Source: Usnea hakonensis
Lineage: Eukaryota > Ascomycota > Lecanoromycetes > Lecanorales > Parmeliaceae
Length of the DNA stretch: 20,068 bases
Assembly: GCA_013423325.1 (NCBI GenBank)
Contig: BLJB01000650.1
Location: 1 to 20,068 of the forward strand
Direction of reading: 5' to 3'
The notes beneath the pieces are model-generated. The model was not told the DNA's origin, made no database searches, and worked only from the letters and a program-made list of their open reading frames with translations. Numbering within the stretch: the stretch's first letter is position 1; the number at the start of each line of letters is the position of its first letter. Shown one piece after another: positions 8,799 to 20,037 of this stretch. Made by a program: the position numbers and the translations under genes.

Positions 8799-9593
8799 TA
8801 TACTATTCTAGAGCTTCTCGATTTTAAGAGTAGTTATAATATACGCCTCTAATTATATTACTACTATTCTTAGAGTAGATTTAGTATAACTAGTTAAAAG
8901 ATTAATTATATTTTAAATAAATTACTATATTATATATTTAAGACTATAGACTATATCTTTATTAATATCTATAGATTTGTAGTTTTAGATATAAATTAAA
9001 AAGTAATCCTTATATTATTTTCTAAAATCTATATAAAAGAGAAAAATAAAAATATTATTATTAAAATCTACTCTCTTATATATATTAATAATATTATTAT
9101 AGAGTTCCTTAAACTTCCTAATATACTTAGTAATATTTATATAGTTCTAGAGCTTAAGAGTAAATAGCTAATAATAAAGATTATTAAAAATACCGAAGCC
9201 TTTAGATTTATAATTAACTTTAATAGCTTCCTAAAGGAGATATATATTAATAGTATAACCTTTATAATTATTATAGTAATTAATATCTAAATAACTAAAT
9301 ATAGTATTATAGACTAAAAAGTATTTACTCTCCTATTTTTTAAAATAGTTATCATAGGTACTATTACTAAGTTTAAAAATAGAAGTTAACTAAAGTAATT
9401 TAGATATAATATCTTCTAAAGTAGTATTTCTTTTTATAATATTAATATTTTTAATTTAATAAATATTAGCTTAAATAATTTTTACTAGAAAGATTAATTA
9501 AGATATAATAATATATCTCTATAATATAATAGTAATAAGATAAGTTTATATTTTTTACTTTTATATCTAGTACCCTTTAGGGTTCTTAAGCTT
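8799..9593 (+). pseudogene. Unidentified coding relic
   Basis: A single plus frame (codons at 8799, 9192 and 9573) can be followed for at least 260 codons with stops only TAA/TAG. It has long open patches such as FSKIYIKEKNKNIIIKI (about 9020-9070) and NTEAFRFIINFNSFLKEIY (about 9189-9245), then VPFRVLKLSDL near 9570-9600. After that, stops become dense. Ile, Asn and Tyr are inflated, as RIP does to Thr, Asp and His codons. I do not recognise the family. It could be part of another transposon protein. It lies between the right LTR of B and the left 1257-bp inverted copy. Confidence 0.4.
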
Positions 9594-9991
9594 AGCGATC
9601 TTTAGTAGAGTTAGTACTCTTATCGAGTTATTTTCTATAGCTTAATAATAATAAAGTATATAAGATTAATTTAACTTTATACCTAAATAAGTTAGTATCG
9701 CTATATATAGAAAATATTAATTTCTTAGTAGAGAATCTAGAAGTATTTATAGTAGACTCCGTCTACTTCTTTATAATTAATAATAATTTAAGCTTTCTAT
9801 TTAGGAGTTAGAGTATAGAAAGAATAGTAATATATACTAACTAGAGTCTAGAGGTATAGTAGATTATATATAATACGTATAGACCTTCTAATCTTATAGA
9901 ATAGAATTTAGAGTATATATATTAATTCTAAAGCTTAATTAAAGGTATTATCTCTATCTATTATTAGTATATCCTTAAAAAGGGGTTACGC
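9594..9991. other. AT-rich spacer before the inverted repeat
   Basis: The relic frame to the left may extend in here, but its stops become too dense to follow. I see no motif, repeat or RNA gene. The inverted copy begins at 9992. Confidence 0.3.
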
Positions 9992-11248
9992 TTAGTATTA
10001 TATATACTTATTTTATTCTTTTACTCTTTTAAAATACTCTTTTTTATTTACGACTTTACGCGCTACCGTTTCTAAAGGTAATAGCGATAACTAATATAGA
10101 GTTAGTAGAAATTTAAGTAAGAGCGAGGCCTATTAAGATTATATAGTTAGTAGTTCGCTCGCTATTAGCGATTAATAATTATAATAGCGGCTTAATAATT
10201 ATAATATAGTAGCTAAAGATTTATTAATACTTAATTTAATATAGTAAGTAGTTAGATTAAGAGCTATAATTATAAGGTATCTTATATTTTACTTATAAAT
10301 TAATAATAGAATTAATAGTATAATATTAGTAGTTAAATAGCGCTCTTCGACTATTTAAAAGTATTAAAAAGAGATTATAAAAAAAGACTAATAATATAAA
10401 AATAGTTTATAATTAGCTACCTAGTATTTTTTTAGATATAATAATAGTTTAAGCGACTTTTAAATAATAATTTAATAATAGTAACATCTTTTAACTTATC
10501 TTAAAATATTAGAATAGATAGTTATAAGAGATTATCTAGAATAATTAGTAAAATAAAACTAATTTTTTACTCTTATAATTAATTATTTAGAATCTTAGGA
10601 GTATATAATAACTATTTAGTTTAATTAGACCGTTTAGTAACTTAATAGTATCGAAAATAAATAGAGTAGATATAATTTTAGATACTTTTAAGCCTTATAA
10701 TAGTAGTATAAAGTAGGCGAGTATAGTCTATATAGTTTAAATAATCTAAGAAAACTCTATAGAGTTATAGTAATATCTAATTAATATAATCTATAGGCGG
10801 AATAGTATCTTTTAGTAAATAATTATTAGTTAATACTAGCGCGTAACCTAGTCATAGCTAAACTAAAGGTTATAGTATAATTTATATATTTTTAGAGTTA
10901 AATTAATCCCTATATTTTTTCTATAGCCTAGTAGGCTATTTCTAATATAGTATTAATTTTTATATTCGGGGATATCCCGATTAATAGATAGTATAGCTAG
11001 TAATTTATTTAGCCCTTTCTAGAACTCTTATTATAAGCTAGTAGATATAATATAAAATAAAAGGATTACTAAAATAATACCCTATAATCCGGGCTTATAA
11101 TCTATTAAAAGTAGGTATATAGAATACTTATTTCTTAGTTAATTAATTATAGAAGTATAAGAAATATGCAAGACTATTTATAAAATACTAAGGCGCCAAG
11201 GTCACGTAACGAAGTCACGTGACTCGGCAAACCTTCCTATTTTGACAA
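9992..11248 (-). repeat. 1257-bp inverted repeat, left copy (element X)
   Basis: This is the reverse complement of 14794-16050 over its whole length, both copies being 1257 bp. In the stretches I compared, differences are mostly C/T and G/A. The outer end begins TTAGTATTATATATAC; the inner end, read inward from 11248, is TTGTCAAAATAGGAAGG. On the minus strand it carries the same degraded reading frame as the right copy. The inner 60 bases (about 11190-11248) are RIP-spared and hold GGTCACGT and GTCACGTGAC. The ends are not inverted repeats of each other, so X is probably a terminal fragment of a larger transposon. The family is not recognised. Confidence 0.8.
11190..11248. other. RIP-spared tip of the left element X
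   Basis: CpA and CpG survive here (ggcgccaaggtcacgtaacg, gactcggcaaacc), while the matching bases at 14794-14852 have become TpA-rich. It contains GTCACGT twice, the second inside the palindrome GTCACGTGAC. It ends TATTTTGACA (11238-11247) and AA. It looks like the terminal repeat of a DNA transposon, but only one end is visible. Confidence 0.6.
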
Positions 11249-13189
11249 TCTCGAAATAACTAGTAGAATTAATAAAAAGCTATAATCTTCTCCCTTAATA
11301 ATAAATAGGGGCGAAAAAAAATAAATTAGTAGAAATAATACTAAAATCGCTAATAGATATAATTTATATTATATAGAACTATAATATTATTAATAATAGA
11401 AAAGTCGCTAGTCTACTTTTACTAGATATTATAGGTACCTTTAATAATATCTTATATAAGAGACTCCTCTATAATTTAAAAGAAAGAAGAGTCTCGAAAA
11501 AGATAGTAAGATAAATATCTAACTTTTTTATAAATAGGATAATATAGTCTATAATATTAAAAAATTAGATAAGTCTAATAAAAGTAGTAGAGATTAGTAT
11601 TTTTTAAAAATTACTATTTTCTTCTATATTATTCCTCTTCTTTAATACCCCTCTAATTAAATAATATATAAGAGCCGCTCTCTCTATTTAGATAGAAGGT
11701 TTTATTAATAATATTTATCTATTAATATATAGCGGGAGTATAGAAGATAATTATAGAGTACTATATAAGATTTATAATATCTATCTTAAATAGGCTAGAA
11801 TATACGGGGTAATATTTACCCCTAAAAAATATAAGCTAGTATATTTAATAAGGAGCCTAAAAAAGTTTAATATAAAGATATCTTTAGATTTTAAAAAGGT
11901 TAAAATAGACTCTAGTCTAAATATAAAAATATTAGACTTATATATAAATACTAAACTTTAGTAGGGACTATATATTACTTAATTAATAATTTAAGCCGTA
12001 GAATAGAAATAAGCCTTAGAATATCTTATAGACTTAATATAGAAAGCGATATTTACTAGATATTATATAATATATAGTATAATAATATATCTAATATTAA
12101 TATTTATAATATTAATTTAGTACTACTTTTATAGAATAGAAGGATTCTTTCGAAAACTCTCTAAAAAGCTAATTAAAATATAAAATAAGTATTTTTATAA
12201 AGTAATTAAAATATATAAAATAATTCCTATCTTAGTTTTAGAGGCGAAGACTTTAATAGCCCCTTTAAAATATTAACTCGATAAGCTAATATTATAATAT
12301 TAAGCTTTATAAGGTATTTACCTCGCTATAAAAAAGAGTAATAAATAAATTATCTAGTACTTCTAAAATAGTAGAGATAGGAAAAGAAAAAGAGGGCCTA
12401 TATTTATAATAATAAAAAAGGTCTAGACTTTTAAAGCCTTTAAAGAAAAAAGCTAGAATCTAGTAACTATTAATATAAAAAGAAAAAAGAACTAGATTAA
12501 TCTATATAAAGATATTAAGAAATATTAGAGTATTAATATTATTAAATAGAAAATATAAGATTAATTTTAAAAATAAAGATCTAAAAAATAGAAAAAATAT
12601 TAATAAAGAATTCTTATTATAGCGAGAACCTCTATCTAGATAGAGAACTTATATAATAATAAATTTAACTATTATAAAATATTAAGAAAGGCTAAAAGCT
12701 TAATTACTATTTAAATAAAAAGTAGTAAAATCGAGCTTAATATATTCTTTAATAAAATAAGGGTTTTAGATATTAATTCCGATTATAGATATAAGTAAAA
12801 AAAATAGAATATTAAGTATATTCTTCTCTTCTATTCGAGATTATAAAAAAATAGATTATAACTACTTATAAAAGTAGATATTAAGGACTTCTAGATAATA
12901 CTAATTATAATTAAAGAGATCTAAATAGTAATAAAATAAATAATTAATTTTAATTAATTAAATAGCTTCGAGTTAGCTAGCGAATAACTCTAATAATTAA
13001 GACTACCTCTTAGGGTAGAGGAGACTATTAAGTCTAAAAAAGATATATAAAAAAGCGATTATACTTGCCTCTAAAAACGAAGACAGTTAGAGATACGAAA
13101 GTTAAAGAATAATATAAAAAAGTAGAAAGATATATAATAATATAATAGGGCTCCTAAAAAGTATAGTAAAAAGAAGAGTATACTATTTA
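11249..13189 (+). pseudogene. LINE1 ORF2 fragment: reverse transcriptase and C-terminal CCHC, RIP-degraded
   Basis: This is a non-LTR retrotransposon polyprotein, 5'-truncated within RT, in one frame (codons at 11425, 11701 and 12781) for about 640 codons. It enters at a block like ELIxSYNLLPxxQxGAKKNxS (about 11265-11325). The RT core follows as SLLLLDIIGTFNNILYKRLL (about 11409-11469) and the catalytic box F-x-D-D as FINN near 11701-11712. The motif-D/thumb block KKYKLVYLIRSLKKFNIKIS is near 11827-11886. A C-terminal Cys-rich motif appears as DYRYK...NIKYILLFYSRL (12781-12840), with Tyr in place of Cys and His. It ends near FN-TAA at about 13187. It resembles the Tad1/I-like LINEs common in filamentous fungi. 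It starts directly against element X. Confidence 0.85.
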
Positions 13190-13440
13190 ATTAAAATTTT
13201 TATCTAAAGGTTCGCTTTTAGGTTTCTTTAACGCCTAGCTCTATTAGTTTAGTATTATGGTTACTCTTATTAGCTTATATTAAGTAGCTAGTATAGACGT
13301 ATAAAATAAAGTTATTTCTATTATCTTAGTAAAAGTAATAATTTAGTAGACTTATTAAATAATATATTCTAATAATTATAATAATAATTAATTAAATAAT
13401 AATAATAATAATATTTCTATTATAAAAGCTAGCTTAAGAA
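13190..13440 (+). other. Probable LINE1 3' untranslated region with AT microsatellite
   Basis: About 180 bases of non-coding sequence follow ORF2 (some G+C around 13201-13260). Then an ATA/ATT trinucleotide run at about 13374-13423 could be the tail of the LINE, since fungal LINEs often end in A-rich or simple repeats. The exact 3' end is not defined. Confidence 0.4.
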
Positions 13441-14793
13441 AGTTTTCTAAAAATAAAAAGTAATTAAAATAATAAAGTAATTAGATAATAAAAATAATTA
13501 TAGTAGAGTAATTAGAGTATTAAATAATAAGGATAAGATCTAGTATTATAGAAAGCTAATATATATTAAAATAGTTAATTAATACTTTAATATATATAAT
13601 TAAGATATTACTATATTAAAATATAGGGTTAGATATATAATAATTATATTTACTATAAATATCTATAAAGAAAAGCTTAACTATATTCTAAATAATAGTT
13701 ATATAATAAAGTTATATAATCTACTTTTAATATTTCTTTTCGAGTATATAACCTCTACCCCCTTAATAAATATTAAATAACTAAAATAAATATTTATATA
13801 GAATAATAGAGATAAAAAAATTAATACTAGATTATTAAAATAAAAATATTATAATACCCCTTTAGCGTAATTTAGAAATTATTAAAAAATCCTAAATTTC
13901 GAAGTTTATAAAATATAAAACCCGAATATAATTAGCGTAAATATAGGGTAATAGAAATACTAAATCTAAATATAGAGTAGTCTAAATCTAAATATAGAGT
14001 AATTAAAGTAAATAAAATAGATCTAAAAATAATTATATTAAATTTTATTATTAGTATACTTTTTATATTTAGTATATTATATAAAAGTTCTATATTTTAT
14101 AAAAATATAATTATTTAAAATCTTTTTTTATAATATATTAAGTATATATTAAATTTTAAATAAAATAAGATTAAAAAATATATATAGAGGCTATATAAAT
14201 ATAAGTAATATAAATATTTTAAATATAGATAGTAAAATACTTTAAAATTATCTATTTATTATAAGGCCTAAAAATCGGGCTAATCTATAAAAAATAAATA
14301 ATTACTCTAATAGCGATAATAGTAATTTTAGTATATAATATTAAATATATTTATTATATTAGTATTATTAATAGTAAATTATTCGAGTATAAATAGAGTT
14401 ATTTAATATTAAATAGTAAGTTTATATTAGTCTAATATTAGAGCTCTATAGATCTAGATAGATTTATAGATTATCTAATTAATTACCTAAAGTATAAAGA
14501 CTAATAATATCGCTCCTCTAAATAGAAATAATTTAGAATAATATATATAAATATATATAAAATCTAAATAATATATACCCCCTCTATAGCTATACTATTA
14601 TAATAGAGATTCTAGATTAATTAGATTTTAGAATCTATTAAATTTATCTTTATATAGGGCTTTAATAAAGCTATTAATAACTTATTTTTTAATAGAGATA
14701 TACTCTAATATAATATTCTCTATAATAATTTATTTATATATATAATAGTACTATATATTAATATATTTAATATATATATAGAATTAGGGTTTT
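13441..14793. other. AT-rich stretch without recognisable gene
   Basis: This is extreme AT-rich sequence between LINE1 and the right element X. I can follow no coding frame and see no long repeat except the small tandem pair at 13959-14002. A few CpG-containing islets survive (about 13850-13945). It probably holds older, fully decayed transposon DNA. Confidence 0.4.
13959..14002. repeat. Two-copy 22-bp tandem repeat
   Basis: The unit TCTAAATCTAAATATAGAGTAG occurs twice head to tail, at 13959-13980 (first base A instead of T) and 13981-14002 (last base A instead of G). The unit itself contains TCTAAA twice, so replication slippage is the likely origin. Confidence 0.8.
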
Positions 14794-16050
14794 TTATTAA
14801 AATAGGAAGATTTACTAAATTATATAACTTTATTATATAACCTTAACGTCTTAGTATTTTATAAATAGTCTTATATATTTCTTATACTTCTATAATTAAT
14901 TAGTTAATAATAAGTATTCTATATATCTACTTTTAATAGATTATAAGCCTAGATTATAGGATATTATTTTAGTAATCTTTTTACTTTATATTATATCTAC
15001 TAGCTTATAATAAGAGTTCTAGAAAGGGCTAAACGAACTACTAGTTATATTATCTATTAGTCGGAATATATCTAAATAAGAAAATTAATTATATTAGTAA
15101 TAGCTTACTAAACTATAGAAAGGATATAGGGATTAATTTAATTCTAAAAAATATATAAATTACGCTATAACTATTTAGTCTAGCCGCGATTAGATTATAT
15201 ACTAGTATCGACTAATAATTATTTATTAAAAGATATTATTCCGCCTATAGATTATACTAATTAAATATTATTATAACTCTATAGAGTTTTTTTAGACTAT
15301 ATAAACTATATAGACTATACTCGCCTACTCTATATTATTATTATAAGGCTTAAGAGTATTTAAAATTATATCTACTCTATCTATTTTTAGTATTATTAAG
15401 TTATTAAGCGGCCTAATTAAACTAAATAATTATTATATATCTCTAAAACTCTAAATAACTAATTATAAAAGCGAGAAGTTAATTTTATTTTATTAATTAT
15501 TCTAAATAATCTTTTATAACTATCTATTTTAATATTTTAAAATAAGTCGAAGAATACTACTATTATTAAACTACTATCTAAGAGCTATTTAGATTATTAC
15601 TATATTTAAAAAGATATTAGATAGCTAATTATAGATTATTTTTATTTTATTAATCCCTTTTTATAATCTCTTTCTAATAATTTTAGTTAAAAGGTACTAT
15701 TATTAATACTATATTATTAATTCTACTATTAGTTTATAAATAAGATATAAAACTTTTTATAATTATAACTTTTAGTCTAACTACTTATTATATTAAATTA
15801 AATATTAGTTAATCTTAATATTTAATTACTATTTTAATTATAATTATTAAGCTACTATTTTAATTATCGAATATTAATAGCGAGTAAACTATTAACTATA
15901 TAATCTTAATAGATCTTATCTTTATTTAAATTTTTGTTAACTTTATACTAATTATTATTATTATCTTTAGAAATAGTAGCGCGTAAAGTTATAAGTAAAA
16001 AAAAATATTTCGAAAAAGTAAAAGAATAAAATAAGTATATATAATACTAA
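14794..16050 (+). repeat. 1257-bp inverted repeat, right copy (element X) with degraded reading frame
   Basis: This is the inverted partner of 9992-11248, RIP-mutated through to its inner tip. One plus frame (codons at 15012 and 15321) can be read from about 14850 to 15930 with stops TAA/TAG only. Open patches include SPTLYYYYKA (about 15321-15350), AYNKSSRKG (15000-15026) and YYLLVGIYLNKKINYISNSL (about 15045-15105). This frame is better than the others on either strand, so X probably coded a protein in this direction, starting from the TTGTCAAAA end. I do not recognise it. A DDE transposase or a fungal DUF protein is possible, but no motif decides. Confidence 0.7.
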
Positions 16051-16164
16051 ATATAGGGAGACTAAGAACTGAAAAAGAGCCGTAATTAATATTAAAAAGA
16101 TAAGAAGAGGATAGAGAAGAGAAGAAGAAGTCACTAATAGTATATTAACGCCTATATAATACCG

Positions 16165-16190
16165 TAGCGCCGCCGGCGGGACGCCGGCGC
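16165..16190. other. CpG-rich perfect hairpin in LINE2 5' region
   Basis: CGCCGGCG at 16171-16178, a GGA loop, then CGCCGGCG again at 16182-16189. The unit is its own reverse complement, so it is at once a direct and an inverted repeat and gives an 8-bp G+C stem. It has no CpA, which explains why RIP left it untouched in otherwise AT-saturated DNA. It may belong to a LINE promoter or leader. Confidence 0.7.
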
Positions 16191-16292
16191 GTAATAATAG
16201 AGAGGTAGAAATCTATTAATAAATAAAAAATAGTTAAAGAAAAGTAATCTATAGAGAAGTAATTAAGATTTAAGAGTTCTTTAGATCTAAGT

Positions 16293-17360
16293 ATAAAAAG
16301 GAAGGATAAGCGATCCTATAAAAAAGGGCTACTCGACTACTAAATAGTATTATTATAGGAGGGGAGGCGAGTATAGAATATATTAAGAACGCGTCTAATA
16401 AAAAAGATATAATATTAAGATTAGAGAAAGTAGCTAATAGACTAGAGACTACTATTAAGAAAATAGAGAGAAACGAAAAAGATAAAGATAATATATAGAT
16501 AATAGTTCTAAAAAAAGTCTAAGTAGTAACGAATAAATATAATATTAGTAGATTATCTATATAAGTATTATATAGGAGCCTTAAGATTATAATATAAATT
16601 ATTAATAAAGAGGTATAGAAAAAAATAAAAGGCTTTATAATAAAGGAGATAATAAAGAGAGTAAAAAAAAAGATAAAAGTAAAAATAATATAAAATAGAA
16701 TAATTAAAAAAAAAGATATATATAGAGGAGATAATTATACTAATAGTAGATATAAAGGAATATTAAAAAAAATTATAAAAAACTATAAATTAAATAAGAA
16801 ATATTATAAAAAATATAATAATAAAATAGAAACTCTTTATAGTAGTAGTATATAGAATATATATAGTAAAGATATTAATAAATAATTAGAAGGCTATTAA
16901 TAAAAGGATAAAGATCGCGAATATAAAAATCTATCTAAAACTAAAGATCGAGAATATAAAATAGATTAAAAGAAATAGTCTTAATAAAAAATATTTAATA
17001 TTTATTTTATATATCGCTAGCGCGAAGGCGGCTAATAGACTTATTAAATATAAATTAGTTAATAAGTTTAGTCTAAAATAGATAGACTATTTCGAGTAAA
17101 TAATAAAAATATAATAATATCTAAAATATTAGAGATATAGATACTATTAGGTTAACTATAAAAAGAATTAGTACTACGTAATATATATATAAAAATACTA
17201 CTCTAATATATATTTATATTAGAGAAACGAATATAGTAAAAAATAGAAGTATAAAATATATAGTAGTAAATATCGGGTATAGTTAATCTAATATAAGTTA
17301 AAAAAGAAAGAATATAAAAAGATTAAACTAGTATTTATAATAAAATTAAGGCTCTACTTA
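16293..17360 (+). pseudogene. LINE2 ORF1 (Gag-like): coiled coil plus CCHC zinc knuckles, RIP-degraded
   Basis: ORF1 proteins of LINEs bind the element RNA. From about 16412 a frame (codons at 16421 and onward) reads LRLEKVANRLETTIKKIERN and then a long Lys/Glu/Ile-rich stretch to about 16950, fitting a coiled coil and basic linker. From about 17028 a different frame (codons divisible by 3) reads KAANRLIKYKLVNKFSLK. At 17142-17320 it gives spaced Tyr residues standing for Cys/His of two or three CCHC knuckles (YY-x-V-N-Y...YYSN...), followed by KLKKKEYKKIKLV. The frame change near 16950-17025 implies one indel, or that the two parts are less simply joined than I read them. The start is not defined. 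Confidence 0.65.
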
Positions 17361-17746
17361 ATAACTAATAAGAGAAAGATGGATAAAAAGGGATATATAC
17401 TATTAATCCTAAACTAATAGATATAATTTAGATCTTTAGAGAGGTATTAATAAAGAGTTAAAAACTCGATAATTATTATAGTAAATAATAAAAAATAGAA
17501 AATTATTTATATTAGCGGGAGATCGAGTAGTCTATTAAAGGCTAGAGAAGATATAAGTTAAAAAAAGATTAAACTAGATATATAAATATAGTAGAGGAAT
17601 AGTATAATATTATTATTAAGCTAGAAAATCTTAGTAATAGTATAATTATAAAGCTAGAAAATAAAGTTAAGTCTAGAGAATCTTATAAAAATTAGTAGAG
17701 AAGCTATAAACTAGAAATAAATATATTAGATATACTAGATAAGTTT
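17361..17746 (+). other. Spacer between LINE2 ORF1 and ORF2
   Basis: This is probably the C-terminal tail of ORF1 plus the intergenic region. It contains a short repeated phrase AAGCTAGAAAAT (about 17620-17665). There is no domain I can name. Confidence 0.4.
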
Positions 17747-20013
17747 AGAATATTATAGTATAATATAAATAAATTAAAAAATAACGTAATAGTACTATTA
17801 CTAAATAAAAAGAGGATATAGGAATATAATATATTTATTATTTAAAAATCGTAATAAAACCTCTTTAATAAAAAAATATTTAATCTTTAGAATTTAGAAT
17901 TTAAAGTAGTTAATAATATAGAATAAATAATATTATATATAAATAAGTAAGTTAATCTAAATAAGTAGAGAGTAATCTAGTATAATCTAAATATAAGGAT
18001 AATTATATTAAGAAGCTATAACGGGGGGGAAGTACTAATAGTTAATATTTATAGAATATATATTCCCCCTCTAGTAAGTTATATAGATATATTAAATTAA
18101 GGGGGAATAGAGAGGGTAGAGAGAGTATTAGCTATATAAAAGGAATATATTCTAGCCGGAGACTTTAATCTCTATTATCTATATTAGGGGGGCCTAGCTT
18201 ACTCTAATTAATACGCCTAAATAAAAAAGTTAATAGATATAATAGAGTAGATAGGCGTAATATTAATAACTCTAAAAGATACTATTATATATAATATATA
18301 TAAAGAGAGGATAATAATAGATTTAGTCTTTATATCTAATAAATTAATAGACTAGATAATAAGGTACCTCTTAGTTCTATATCTAGAAAACTTATTAGAT
18401 TATCTCCCTATTAAAATTATATTAATACTCGTAATATCTAAAATTAAAGAGAGAAAACTATATAGAAACTAGAGAGTACTAAAAATAAAGAAATTTAAAG
18501 AGATACTAATAGAAAGATTTTCTAGATACTTTAAGAGTATACTACTCTTAAAGGAAAGATTTAATAAGTATATAGAGGAACTATTAAAAATAATTAAAAT
18601 AGTAGTTAAAAAATTAATATTATAAATAAAGCTAAATAAATACTCTAAAAGCTATTAATTAAAAGAATATTCTAAAGTTATAAAAAAGATAAAGAAGCTA
18701 TATAGAATATATATAAAATTAGAGATAATAGAATTATATTAATAATATTAATAAATAATAGATAGAAAAGGAAAGATAATAATATAATATAAAAAAGACT
18801 TATTTTATAAAATAATAAAAAAGGTAGGAAAAATAGATAAAACCCTCTTTTTTATAGTAAAGTAGATACGCGAAAAGAGGACTAAAGATATTAAGATAAT
18901 ATTAATATTAAGAGGCTCTAAAGGTAAAATTATAATAGAGGTAAAAGATAAAATTAAATTAATATTTAAAACTTATTTTCCTCCTCTACTAATAATAGAT
19001 ATATTAAATATTAATAAATATAATTATAAAACCCTAATTAAAGGGGGTCTTATATTTATATTATAAAAAGTCTCTAAAGCCCTTAAAAAAGCCTAACTAG
19101 ATAAAGCGACTAGACTAAATAGAATATCTAATTAAATACTCCGCGTATATAAGATATAGATAATAATATAGATCTATTTACTTTTCTAAATATATATAGA
19201 GACTAGATACTAATTAAAGAGGTTTAAATTAGTAGTAATAATAATACTTAAAAAACTAGAAGCCTAAAGAAACTATACTAATTTTAAAATATATTAATTA
19301 ATAGCGCTATTTAATACTATAGAGAAAGCCCTCGAATTAATAGTTTTAGACTAAATTTAATTTATAATAAAATTATATAGAACTTTTTTAAAGATATAGA
19401 TAGAGGCGAAAAAATAGTAATTAATAAATATAATCTTAAAACTAATTATTAAAAAGATTTATATAATCTAGAGTAATATAAGGGTAAGAGTAGCGAGCTT
19501 ACTCTATTTAGATATTATAGAGGTATTTAATAATATATTATATAAAAGACTAGCTTATAATATAAGGAAATAAAGAGTTCTAGTAGAATTATTAAAATAG
19601 ATAGAAGACTTTTTAAAGGAGAGAAAAATAATTCTAAATATTATTAGATATACGCTAAAGGAATAAAAGATAAATATTAAAATACTATAAAAATTATTAT
19701 TATCCTCTATCTTATATCTTTTTTATAATATTAATTTTTTAGAAATATATAAAAATATTAGTCTATATACTAGTATTACTAAATTTATTAATAATATAAA
19801 TATAATAATATATAGTATCTTAATAAAAAGTAACTATAAGAAGCTAATATATATCTATAATAAATATAAATAGTAGGCGATATAATATAGATCTAAATTT
19901 ATTATAAAAAAGTATAAATTAATATACTTTTTATAAACCTCTAAAAAGTTCAATATAAAGATAGAAATAATATTAGAAAAATAACTCCTAAAAGTAAATA
20001 ATATAGTTTTTTT
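17747..20013 (+). pseudogene. LINE2 ORF2: APE-type endonuclease and reverse transcriptase, 3'-truncated
   Basis: One frame (codons at 17747, 18161, 19511 and 19781) holds for over 2.2 kb without an indel. The endonuclease begins RIL, stop, YNINKLKNNVIVLLL (17747-17795), passes a degraded IQEPW block near 17850, RSYNGGEVLIVNIYRIYIPP (about 18015-18070) and GDFNLYYLY, stop, GG (about 18158-18190). It reaches the catalytic SDH region as LLDYLPI near 18395-18415. RT starts about 19080 (ALKKA, LDKATRLNRI). It continues through KLVVIIILKKLEA, LIALFNTIEKALE, then LLYLDIIEVFNNILYKRL (about 19499-19552) and the palm box FINN at 19784-19795. It ends near KLIYFL, stop, TSKKFNIKI, where the (GAATTT)n tail begins. 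Stops fit RIP of Gln and Trp codons. Confidence 0.85.
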
Positions 20014-20037
20014 GAATTTGAATTTGAATTTGAATTT
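20014..20037 (+). repeat. (GAATTT)4 hexamer tail of LINE2
   Basis: Four exact GAATTT units follow a run of seven T. It is placed exactly where LINE2 homology ends and RIP-free sequence begins, as expected for the simple-repeat tail of a non-LTR element. Confidence 0.8.

Larger units (their letters stand above)
16051..20037 (+). mobile_element. LINE2: non-LTR retrotransposon, 3'-truncated, RIP-degraded
   Basis: Order is a short GC-rich 5' hairpin zone, ORF1 with coiled coil and zinc knuckles, a spacer, ORF2 with APE-type endonuclease and RT, then a (GAATTT)4 tail. This is the layout of Tad1/I-like LINEs of filamentous fungi. The thumb, C-terminal and CCHC parts present in LINE1 are absent. 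ORF2 runs straight into the hexamer tail soon after the RT palm. The 5' end is uncertain: sequence from 16051 is purine-rich and could be leader or older DNA. Confidence 0.8.

Noticed and set aside
14794..16050. Fot1/pogo-type transposase in element X
   Set aside because: The terminal sequence with CACGTG suggested a DNA transposon, but I could not place a DDE motif or a helix-turn-helix in the frame.
20014..20037. Telomere repeat
   Set aside because: GAATTT is not a fungal telomere unit (TTAGGG type), has only four copies, and ordinary sequence follows.
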